DNA from: Bordetella genomosp. 8
GTDB taxonomy: Bacteria > Pseudomonadota > Gammaproteobacteria > Burkholderiales > Burkholderiaceae_B
Direction of reading: 5' to 3'
Assembly: GCF_002119685.1 (NCBI RefSeq)
Contig: NZ_CP021108.1
Coordinates: 4,216,001 to 4,280,000, forward strand
Length of the DNA: 64,000 nt
Under the pieces are notes generated by a model that worked only from the letters and a program-made list of their open reading frames with translations, ran no database searches and was not told the DNA's origin. The position numbers and the translations under genes are program-made. How positions within the stretch are numbered: the first letter of the stretch is position 1; each line of letters opens with the position of its first letter. Below are positions 29,762-40,890 of this stretch, one piece after another.

Positions 29762-30469
29762 ATGAATATGCGCCCCTATCGCCCCGTCGTTCTTTCCATA
29801 CTGAAAGAACGCGATGCCAGCAGCGTGCTGGACGCGCCCTGCGGGCACGGCTGGCTGGGTCGCGCCCTGCAACGGCAGGGCGGCCAGAAGCGCCCGCAGA
29901 TCGACGGCGTCTGCCTGTATGAGGAACCCGTGCCGAACAGCGGCTATCGCAGCTTCACGGAACACGATCTGAATGATCCGCTCGCCCTGCCCGCGGACCA
30001 CTACGACGCGGTCGTGTGCGGGGAAGCCCTGCACCTGTTGACCAACCCCGGCGTGGCTTTGGAAAGTTTCCGTACATGCCTGCGCAAGGATGGCACGCTG
30101 ATCGTCACGACGCCAAATACGTGGCACATGAGCTCGCGCCTGCAGTATCTGTTTCGCGGCTTCCATTCCGGCTTCCGCGCCGCGGTTGGCAAAAAGCCCG
30201 GGCAGTACATCACGTATATCCCGTGGTCCTTCAACCAGCTGCACGTGTTCCTGTCGCATTATGGATTCGTCGACATCACGCTGCATGAAGTCGACGAGCC
30301 CAAGCCCAGGCACTGGGCGGAACGCCTCGTCGCCATACCCGCCCTGCTCTACGGCCGCGGCAAGCAACGGCGCGCGGATAACGAGGAAGAAAGCCGATAT
30401 TGGCGGCAACTGGCGTCACGCCAGTCGCTATACGGACGCTGGCTGGTGGTGTCGGCCCGATTGCCTTGA
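29762..30469 (+). CDS. Class I SAM-dependent methyltransferase
   Basis: About 235 residues with a Rossmann-type methyltransferase fold. Motif I is SSVLDAPCGHGWLGRALQRQ near residue 20, with the SAM-binding DAPCGHG in place of the usual DxGCGxG. The acidic strand-2 region and HYDAVVCGEALHLLTNPG (motif II/post-II) follow, then LRKDGTLIVTTPNTWHMSSR (motif III), typical of lipid, quinone and sugar methyltransferases of the UbiG-like set. The start is taken at ATG 29762, behind AAGGAG; a longer frame from 29717 is possible. The substrate is unknown. It has no obvious operon partners. Confidence 0.87.
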   Translation: MNMRPYRPVVLSILKERDASSVLDAPCGHGWLGRALQRQGGQKRPQIDGVCLYEEPVPNSGYRSFTEHDLNDPLALPADHYDAVVCGEALHLLTNPGVALESFRTCLRKDGTLIVTTPNTWHMSSRLQYLFRGFHSGFRAAVGKKPGQYITYIPWSFNQLHVFLSHYGFVDITLHEVDEPKPRHWAERLVAIPALLYGRGKQRRADNEEESRYWRQLASRQSLYGRWLVVSARLP

Positions 30470-30537
30470 ACCGCGGTTCGCTTGCGGGGTTTGCGTGTCC
30501 GAGGTTTGCGCGCGGCTAAACTGCGTGCTCACCATCG

Positions 30538-30966
30538 ATGGAGCAATACGTGGCCGACCCTGTAAAGTCCTGCCCCTGCGGCACCGGCAAGCCTTACGCG
30601 GCCTGCTGCGGGCAGTGGCATCACGGCTCCCGGCATCTGCAAGCTCCCACCGCGGAAGCCTTGATGCGTTCCAGGTATAGCGCCTACGTATTGGACCTGG
30701 TCGACTATGTGCGCGACACCTGGCATCCGGACACTCGGCCGCCACGTATCGAGCCCAACCCTGCCGGTTTGAAATGGCTGGGGTTGGAGGTCAAACGCCA
30801 CGTCGTCCAGGATGAGCGCCATGCGCTGGTCGAGTTCGTCGCGCGCAGCCGTTTGCAGGGCAAGGGCCAGCGCATGCACGAAGTCAGCCGCTTCGTTCGC
30901 GAAAACGGTGTCTGGCTATACGTGGACGTGGACGGCGACGTCGATGGCGGCGCAGGCAAGGCCTGA
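30538..30966 (+). CDS. YchJ-family protein with SEC-C-type zinc motif
   Basis: A 142-residue protein of the YchJ (UPF0225) family. The N-terminus carries SCPCGTGKPYAACCGQWH, the SEC-C-like CxCxxxx..CC(H) zinc-binding motif, followed by PTAEALMRSRYSAYVLDLVD, the family's characteristic ALMRSRYSA(Y/F) segment, and an NTF2-like fold. The biochemical role of the family is not established. It ends 32 bp before a strong terminator that also faces the rRNA operon. The start is ATG 30538; a GTG at 30550 is an alternative. Confidence 0.9.
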   Translation: MEQYVADPVKSCPCGTGKPYAACCGQWHHGSRHLQAPTAEALMRSRYSAYVLDLVDYVRDTWHPDTRPPRIEPNPAGLKWLGLEVKRHVVQDERHALVEFVARSRLQGKGQRMHEVSRFVRENGVWLYVDVDGDVDGGAGKA

Positions 30967-30998
30967 GATCCTCAGCACTGTTCAGGCGCATAAAAAGC

Positions 30999-31029
30999 AA
31001 AACCCCGCTGCGTTGAGCAGCGGGGTTTT
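30999..31029. terminator. Strong bidirectional terminator between the YchJ gene and the rRNA operon
   Basis: AAAACCCCGCTGC and GCAGCGGGGTTTT form a perfect 13-bp stem with the loop GTTGA. It ends 10 nt before the 3' end of 5S rRNA on the minus strand and 32 bp after the plus-strand gene. Confidence 0.9.
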
Positions 31030-31039
31030 GGGGATAAGA

Positions 31040-31153
31040 GCCTGACGATGACCTACTTTCACAGACGTCCGTCCACTATCATCGGCGCGAAGGCGTTTCA
31101 CTGTCCTGTTCGGGATGGGAAGGAGTGGGACCACCTTGCTATGGTCGTCAGGC
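31040..31153 (-). rRNA. rrf: 5S ribosomal RNA
   Basis: Minus-strand sequence beginning GCCTGACGACCATAGCAAGG and containing CCATCCCGAACAGGACAGTG and GTGAAAGTAGGTCATCG, a typical proteobacterial 5S rRNA of about 114 nt. The termini GCCTGACGA and TCGTCAGGC pair. It is the last gene of the operon, 237 bp after 23S. The spacer (31154-31390) holds stem-forming repeats likely to be RNase processing sites. Confidence 0.96.
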
Positions 31154-31390
31154 GTAAAGGGTTGCGCGGCGCGCGTCCTCTTGGAAGCGCGACACGCCAA
31201 TCTGGTAGAAGCACGCCGGGTCGGCAGCGCGGGGGCTGTCGGCCTGGTTGAGGGTATTGGGGGTATTGCTGAATTCGGGTTGAGACTGCATTGCAGCGAG
31301 CGTTGACTCGCTCGCGTGGGCACTACGCAAGCATCATGGCTTTTGGCAAGCCGCTTGCTTTGGATGGTGCTTTCTAACCATCAGGGTTAT

Positions 31391-34277
<2,887 letters not shown>

Positions 34278-34627
34278 TATAACGCTAATGGCTATAGAAC
34301 ACTTCCCAAGCAACCGTCTTGCTCTGACATGATACTTTGCGTTTGTGCCGTTCAAATTCACTTGAGTTTGAACTACTAATGCAATCACAACCCGTATTCA
34401 ACGACGCGCTCATTTCCCATCGATATCGCTATCAAAGGGGATGAACACACCGCCAATACTTCTCGTTGTGCTTCTTCCAGATTGTTAAAGAACGAGTAAA
34501 ACTGTCGAGTTAAAAACCCAACGATCAAGATTCGATCTGCTCTTTCCTGAACAGATCAAACACTGATCGTTGAACTCTTTTTTCTCGCGGACCCTTCGAC
34601 GCTGCACCCGCCTGATTAAAAGGCAAT
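34278..34627 (-). other. Internal transcribed spacer between tRNA-Ala and 23S rRNA
   Basis: A 350-bp transcribed spacer without coding frame. It carries a boxA-like antitermination element, TCGTTCTTTAACAA, on the minus strand at 34495-34482, as in other rRNA spacers, and sequences flanking 23S that would pair in the precursor stem. Confidence 0.7.
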
Positions 34628-34703
34628 TGGTGGAGGTGAACGGGATCGAACCGATGACATCCTGCTTGCAAAGCAGGCGCTCTCCCAGCTGAGCTACACC
34701 CCC
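34628..34703 (-). tRNA. alaT: tRNA-Ala (anticodon UGC)
   Basis: A 76-nt cloverleaf on the minus strand starting GGGGGTGTAGCTCAGCTGGG, with anticodon loop CTTTGCAAG (TGC), T-arm GGTTCGATCCC and encoded CCA. It lies in the 16S-23S spacer after tRNA-Ile. Confidence 0.97.
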
Positions 34704-34714
34704 AGATAAAACCT

Positions 34715-34791
34715 TGGTGGGTCTGGTTGGATTCGAACCAACGACCCCCGCCTTATCAAGACGGTGCTCTAACCGACTGAGCTACAGACCC
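34715..34791 (-). tRNA. ileT: tRNA-Ile (anticodon GAU)
   Basis: A 77-nt cloverleaf on the minus strand starting GGGTCTGTAGCTCAGTCGGT, with anticodon loop TTGATAAG (GAT), T-arm GGTTCGAATCC and encoded CCA. It lies between 16S and tRNA-Ala, the usual spacer pair. Confidence 0.97.
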
Positions 34792-34876
34792 AATTCGCAT
34801 CGGATCCGCTTTCGATCCAGTCTTACATCAACAACCGATAAGTGTGGCCGCTTAACAAACGCAAACGCTTGCTCTG

Positions 34877-36407
<1,531 letters not shown>

Positions 36408-37099
36408 AATCTCTGTTTCGTACAACCCAAGGTCCATCGACCCGGACTGTCTTTCGCTTAGCGCTCTCAAAGGAAGTGATAGAACCCAGACGATCTTGCG
36501 ACCATCTGATTCCTGACACTTACTTCTGTGAGCACTTGATTTCTTCGGCCCTGGCCCGCCCTACGCTCGAACTGTTACGTCCGCACGCCAGACCGGCTCA
36601 GGTGCGCCTACATCCATCAAGCGCCCACACTTATCGGTTGTTTAGTTTTTAAAGAGCAGTTCCGCTTTTTCGCTGGCACCGCCGCTTCGCTATTTGCTTT
36701 GCGTCGTTGCTGTGTCAGCAGCAGAGAAACGAGATTATGAAGCGTTTTTTTGGGGCTGTCAAATCAGCGTCGCTTTATTTTGCTTTGCCGCTTTGACTGC
36801 GGCGCCAGCACTACGCTTGCCCCGCCCCTCCCGATCCAACGGCCATGCCGCCAAACCAGGGGTACCGACTTCTTCTCGCCCTTCGCTTCAGCAGCGAAGG
36901 GGCGCGACTATAGCACAGGAATTCGCGATGCGTGTGGCCATGCGGATGAAAGCCGCACCGTTTCAGATCGATGTAGGCGGCCTGCCCCCACAATGTCGAT
37001 CCGATATACCCGCTGCCATTGTGTTTTGACACCGGGATGACAGTCCCGCATGCCGGGAGCTCCATCCACGGCGCCAGACGTGCAGCCCTGGAGACCCGC
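36408..37099 (-). other. rRNA leader and upstream region
   Basis: From the promoter at 36762-36734 to 16S runs a leader of about 320 nt with a boxA element TGCTCTTT (36658-36651) for NusB/NusA antitermination and segments complementary to the 16S 3' flank. From 36763 to 37099, upstream of the rrn promoter, no gene was recognised; short open frames there lack protein-like composition. Confidence 0.65.
36734..36762 (-). promoter_or_regulatory. rRNA operon promoter
   Basis: On the minus strand TTGACA (36762-36757), a 17-nt spacer and CATAAT (36739-36734) make a near-consensus sigma-70 promoter, with an A/T-rich UP-element-like stretch upstream. It lies 327 bp before the 16S 5' end, typical of an rrn promoter with a long leader. 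Confidence 0.85.
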
Positions 37100-37666
37100 A
37101 TGAGCACCCCCCGTTTGCCCCGTGTTCCTTTGCTGGAACCCGCGCAGATGAGCCCCGAACAGAAGCGCATCCACGACGTGATCACTTCCGGGCCTCGCGG
37201 GCAGGTACGCGGCCCGCTCGCGGTGTGGCTACATCGGCCCGCCATGGCGGAACATGCGCAGGCGCTGGGCCAGTATTGCCGCTACGAGACCAGCCTGCCA
37301 ACGCGGCTGTCGGAATGGGCGATCCTGATCATGGCGCGCCATTGGCGTTCCGAATATGAATGGTGGGCGCACAAGCCGCGCGCCATCAAGGCTGGCCTGG
37401 ACGAAAGAATGGTGAACGCCCTGCGCGACGGCACGGCCATTCCCTATGCGCATGCGGATGAAGCGCTGGTCCACGAATTCCTGACGGTGCTGCACCAGAC
37501 GCGCCGGACACCGCAGGAACTCTACGACCGGACAGTCCATGTGCTGGGTGAAGCCGGCGTGATCGACCTGGTGAGCATTGCGGGGTACTACACCCTGATC
37601 GCCATGACCCTGGGCGCCTTCGATATCCGGCCGCCGGAAGGCGAAAGCGTGGAACTGGGCGTATAG
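37100..37666 (+). CDS. Carboxymuconolactone decarboxylase-family protein
   Basis: A 188-residue all-helical protein of the CMD/AhpD superfamily. The core helix pair is LPTRLSEWAILIMARHWRSE with YEWWAHKPRAIKAGLDERMV, followed by the second repeat EALVHEFLTVLHQTRRTPQE and VIDLVSIAGYYTLIAMTLGA. It lacks the CxxC of AhpD-type peroxidase proteins, so a thiol-peroxidase role is unlikely; a decarboxylase-like or hydrolase-like role on an aromatic-derived lactone is possible but unproven. The start is ATG 37100 (MSTPRLPRVPLLEP). It is adjacent to the rRNA leader and has no operon partner. Confidence 0.88.
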   Translation: MSTPRLPRVPLLEPAQMSPEQKRIHDVITSGPRGQVRGPLAVWLHRPAMAEHAQALGQYCRYETSLPTRLSEWAILIMARHWRSEYEWWAHKPRAIKAGLDERMVNALRDGTAIPYAHADEALVHEFLTVLHQTRRTPQELYDRTVHVLGEAGVIDLVSIAGYYTLIAMTLGAFDIRPPEGESVELGV

Positions 37667-37760
37667 CTCGACGCCGCAAGCCGGCGGACGGGTGGCGAAT
37701 CTCGGTTGAAGCGCGCCGATAATCGGCGGACTGAAGTAAACCGAAGTAAGTCCACTACGA

Positions 37761-37808
37761 GTAATTAACTACCAGTAATTAAATACCCGTAATTAACTAC
37801 CAGTAATA
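37761..37808. repeat. AT-rich 14-bp tandem repeat
   Basis: Three consecutive 14-bp units and part of a fourth: GTAATTAACTACCA (37761), GTAATTAAATACCC (37775), GTAATTAACTACCA (37789), GTAATAAA (37803). The third unit contains the stop codon and last codon of the small gene at 37797-38066. The 14-bp period and AT content stand out from the surrounding GC-rich DNA. Confidence 0.9.
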
Positions 37809-38066
37809 AAGGCTCATGGCATAGGCGCGATGCTGCTCGAATTCGCGCAAGGCCTGGGCTTCGGCGAGTTCGTCCGGGGAAGCCCCCATATCAAGAAGCT
37901 CCGCTTCGGTCAGCTGATGCAGCTTGAGCGAGGTATCCGGGGTCGACCAGCTCTCCCAGAGCGCGACGAACGGGGCGGCGAAGAATGCGCGGAAACCGCG
38001 CCATACACCGGCGCGCTCGACGGGCGCGGACGAAATGGCGGCCACAGCGGTAGCGTTGTCGGACAT
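37797..38066 (-). CDS. Small protein of unknown function (89 residues)
   Basis: Starts at ATG 38066 behind a GAGGAG ribosome-binding site, giving MSDNATAVAAISSAPVERAG. The middle is aromatic and basic (WRGFRAFFAAPFVALWESW), probably an amphipathic helix. The C-terminal half, LKLHQLTEAELLDMGASPDE, is acidic with an LT..ELLDMGAS pattern loosely like the end of DUF1127 proteins, and the protein ends in MSLYYW. It is not recognised. It diverges from a LysR gene across 313 bp and its 3' end runs into a tandem repeat. Confidence 0.7.
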   Translation of the reverse strand: MSDNATAVAAISSAPVERAGVWRGFRAFFAAPFVALWESWSTPDTSLKLHQLTEAELLDMGASPDELAEAQALREFEQHRAYAMSLYYW

Positions 38067-38379
38067 GGGTTGCTCCTCATGAGAACAAGATAGGGGTTTG
38101 CACGAGCCGTTGCGTACGGCAACAGGCGCCTGGGAGTCACCGCCGCCGATGGGGCGGTTCCTCGAGGTCGCCGTATTCCAGGACGATGAGGACAGCCCGC
38201 CTTCTTTTTCAGATTTCTCCGACATGGTGTTGGGGCGAAATGACATGTGAGCGCTCCCTGATGAGGGTGGTTAGAATATTCAACCAATCAACCCACAGGA
38301 AGCCATCATTTCTGGCAAGCCTGGATAGTTATTCTTACCAGCCATGCGAGCGGTGAAACCTCGCCCCTGAGTCCCCACC
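38067..38379. other. Divergent intergenic region before a LysR gene
   Basis: A 313-bp region between the small minus-strand gene and the LysR gene. It contains GGTTAGAATATTCAACC (38269-38285), a partly palindromic T-N11-A element of the kind bound by LysR-type regulators, 95 bp before the LysR start. The minus frame stays open upstream of 38066, but the residues there are low-complexity and not protein-like. Confidence 0.5.
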
Positions 38380-39339
38380 ATGAGCCGCCTTCCCCTCAAC
38401 ACCCTGCCCGTCTTTCGCGCGGTGGCGGAAAGCCAGAACCTGCGCGCCGCCGCGGAGGCCCTGCACTTGACGCACAGCGCCGTCAGCCAACAGATCCGCC
38501 TGCTGGAATCACGCTTGGGACATGCGCTATTCGATCGACGTGGCAGACGTGTGGTGCTGAACGCCGCCGGCGCGGCCCTGCTGCGCAGCGTGCAAGGCGC
38601 CCTGGCCGTGCTGGACGAAGGCGTGCAGGCGGCCGCGGCGGCGGCCGGCACGACGGAGCAGCGCCTGCGCATCAGCGTGTTGCCTTCGTTCGCGCAGCGC
38701 TGGCTGCTGCCGCGCATGGGACGCTGGCATCAGCGGCATCCCGGCTTGGCGCTGGAAATCGAGACCTCGCAGCGTGTCGTCGACCTGCAGCGCGACGGCT
38801 TCCATGCCGCGCTACGGCAGGGCCTGGGTAACTGGCCGGGCGTCGTCGCCGACCGCCTGTTCGATGGGTCGATGGCGATGATCGCGGTCGCCAGCCCGGC
38901 CATCGCCCGCCGCCTGGCCGGCGCCACGCCGGAGGACTACCTGCACGAACCGTTGCTGGGGGAAAGCGGCTTGTGGGAACACTGGCTCGCCGCGGCGGGC
39001 ATACGCGGCAAGCGCGGCAAGGTCACCCCGGTCGCGGTCTTCAACGACGCGGCGCTGCTCCTGTCGGCGGCGGAGCAAGGACTGGGATTGGCCGTAGTGC
39101 GCGAGCTGCTGGCGGCAGATGCGCTCCGTGACGGACATCTGGTCAGGCTGTCATCCATCGCGATCGAATATGAAAGCGCGCGCGCCTATCACCTGGTGTA
39201 TCCCCCCGCGCTGTCCGACTGGCCGCCACTGGCCGCGCTGCGCGACTGGATATATGACGAGCTGTCCGTATCGCTGGCGGCGCTGGAAGCATCACGCGCG
39301 GGAGAAAACGCGCATCAACTGGCGTCGAGCTCCGGATAG
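38380..39339 (+). CDS. LysR-family regulator (GcvA-like)
   Basis: A 319-residue LysR-type regulator of the GcvA subgroup. It begins MSRLPLNTLPVFRAVAESQN, the typical GcvA-like opening, with the helix-turn-helix AAEALHLTHSAVSQQIRLLE and substrate-domain segments LRISVLPSFAQRWLLPRMGR and DLQRDGFHAALRQGLGNWPG, both characteristic. Its C-terminus overlaps the converging GST gene by 25 bp. The target is not certain; the divergent small gene is the closest candidate. Confidence 0.93.
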   Translation: MSRLPLNTLPVFRAVAESQNLRAAAEALHLTHSAVSQQIRLLESRLGHALFDRRGRRVVLNAAGAALLRSVQGALAVLDEGVQAAAAAAGTTEQRLRISVLPSFAQRWLLPRMGRWHQRHPGLALEIETSQRVVDLQRDGFHAALRQGLGNWPGVVADRLFDGSMAMIAVASPAIARRLAGATPEDYLHEPLLGESGLWEHWLAAAGIRGKRGKVTPVAVFNDAALLLSAAEQGLGLAVVRELLAADALRDGHLVRLSSIAIEYESARAYHLVYPPALSDWPPLAALRDWIYDELSVSLAALEASRAGENAHQLASSSG

Positions 39340-40025
39340 TGCCGGAAGATTCCGTCGCCATAAGGCAGACGGCGTTCGCTGGACAGGTAATCCTTGAGCT
39401 CCGGCAAGGCCGCCACACGTTCGTAAAGGCGCCTGACCTTGGGATACTGGCCCGCCAGCGCCGCCATGCGCTTGGGGAAGGCAAAGCGCAGCCCGTCCAT
39501 CAGCTGGAACAGCGACAGGTCGGCATAAGTCCATTTTTCACCGCCGGCCAGCCACATGCCCTCATGCACCAGGACGCGCTCGAACCACGCCAGGAACTTG
39601 GGGATGCGTTCCTCGCGGAAATGCTTCGCGCGGCGCGCCGCCTCTTTCTTCTGGTCCTCGTAGTAGAGACTGTTCGCAATGGGGTGATGCACGTCGTGGG
39701 CTTCGGCGACCAGGTCGGCGATGGTCAGCTGTATCTGGTGCACCCAGAGCCGGCCGGCCAGGTCCTGCGGCGCCAGGCCATGTTTTTCGCCCAGGAACAG
39801 CAGGATGTTGGCGGTCTGCCCCACCGATATCCCTTCGCCCACCAGATAAGGCGGCGCGAACGGCGGATGATGATCGCGGGCCTTCATATCGCGCACGATG
39901 GCTTCGTCGCCGCCCGGTTCCCGCGCCCGATCCCGATAGGGAATACCGCCGGCTTCCAATGCAAGCCGGACGAACTCGCCACGTCCGGGAATACCGTCCC
40001 AATACCAGAGATCGTAAGGTGTCAT
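39315..40025 (-). CDS. Glutathione S-transferase family protein (sigma/mu-like)
   Basis: A 236-residue GST fold. The N-terminus MTPYDLWYWDGIPGRGEFVR with the xxGRGExxR pattern is that of sigma/mu-like GSTs, where the Tyr near residue 8 activates glutathione. The segment PPFAPPYLVGEGISVGQTAN with the cis-Pro, and the (S/G)QT glutathione contact, follow. The helical C-terminal domain ends KWTYADLSLFQLMDGLRFAF. The start is ATG 40025, since upstream residues are not family-like. It converges on and overlaps the LysR gene. Confidence 0.9.
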   Translation of the reverse strand: MTPYDLWYWDGIPGRGEFVRLALEAGGIPYRDRAREPGGDEAIVRDMKARDHHPPFAPPYLVGEGISVGQTANILLFLGEKHGLAPQDLAGRLWVHQIQLTIADLVAEAHDVHHPIANSLYYEDQKKEAARRAKHFREERIPKFLAWFERVLVHEGMWLAGGEKWTYADLSLFQLMDGLRFAFPKRMAALAGQYPKVRRLYERVAALPELKDYLSSERRLPYGDGIFRHYPELDAS

Positions 40026-40218
40026 TGCCGCGTCTCCATTGAAGCGCGCTAGATAGCAAACCGTGTACCCATCAATGATAGGCAGGATCCGGCCGGGCTT
40101 GTATCGGCCAGGTGGCAAACGCAAAACGTTGCGGACGAACGCAGGCGGGAAACGATGTGGTAGCGTGGTCACGCCGACATATCCGGTCGACGGCAATCCT
40201 TGCTTCAAGGAGAGAACC

Positions 40219-40785
40219 ATGAACGGTGTGATAAGCAATGCCTGGTGGGTACTCGTCGTGCGCGGCGTACTCGGAATCGCGTTCGGTGTGCTGGCGCTGG
40301 CCTGGCCGGTACTGACGCTGCTGGTCCTGGTGGCGATGTTCGCCGCCTACGCGGTGCTGGGCGGCATCGCCGCGGTCGCCGGCGCATGGCGAGCCCGCGG
40401 GACGCCGGCGCGCGCGAGCGACACGTGGATGATCATCCTGTTGGGACTGGTGGCGATCGCCTGCGGCATCATCGCCATCGTGTGGCCAGCCATCACGGCG
40501 CTGGCACTGGTGCTCATCATGGGCGTCAATGCCCTGGTGGCGGGCGTGCTGGACATCGTCGTCGCCGTGCGCCATCGCGACACGATCAAGCACACCTGGC
40601 TGCTGGTGCTGGCGGGCCTGGTGTCCATCGTGTTCGGCTTGGGCGTGGTCATCGTGCCTGGCGCCGGGGCGCTCGCATTGGTCTGGATGATCAGCATCTA
40701 TGCCATCGCAAGCGGCGTTCTGTTGCTGGCGATGGGCATACAGGCACGCCGCGGCCAAGCCACGACGCAGCACGCGCCGGTGTAG
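40219..40785 (+). CDS. HdeD-family (DUF308) membrane protein
   Basis: A 188-residue inner-membrane protein with six predicted helices in three repeated pairs, for example WVLVVRGVLGIAFGVLALAW, WMIILLGLVAIACGIIAIVW and WLLVLAGLVSIVFGLGVVIV. This internal repeat with W..L...G...I..G is the DUF308/HdeD signature. E. coli HdeD is linked to acid resistance at high cell density; the function here is not known. Ribosome-binding site AAGGAGA, start ATG 40219. It lies 105 bp before a mechanosensitive-channel gene on the same strand, suggesting an envelope-stress context. Confidence 0.9.
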   Translation: MNGVISNAWWVLVVRGVLGIAFGVLALAWPVLTLLVLVAMFAAYAVLGGIAAVAGAWRARGTPARASDTWMIILLGLVAIACGIIAIVWPAITALALVLIMGVNALVAGVLDIVVAVRHRDTIKHTWLLVLAGLVSIVFGLGVVIVPGAGALALVWMISIYAIASGVLLLAMGIQARRGQATTQHAPV

Positions 40786-40890
40786 GGTACGACGCGCGGC
40801 GCATTTCCCCGGGGGCGCCGGCATATTTTTGTTGCAGCCATGGTGTTGCCCGCGGGGTATGCTTCGGCGTCCTCAACCTGCACCGCGCCA

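Noticed and set aside
29621..30409. A 262-codon minus-strand frame opposite the methyltransferase
   Set aside because: It is antisense to a gene with clear SAM-binding motifs and has no recognisable features.
37761..37808. Possible CRISPR array
   Set aside because: Repeats are 14 bp and directly adjacent without unique spacers, and no cas genes are present.
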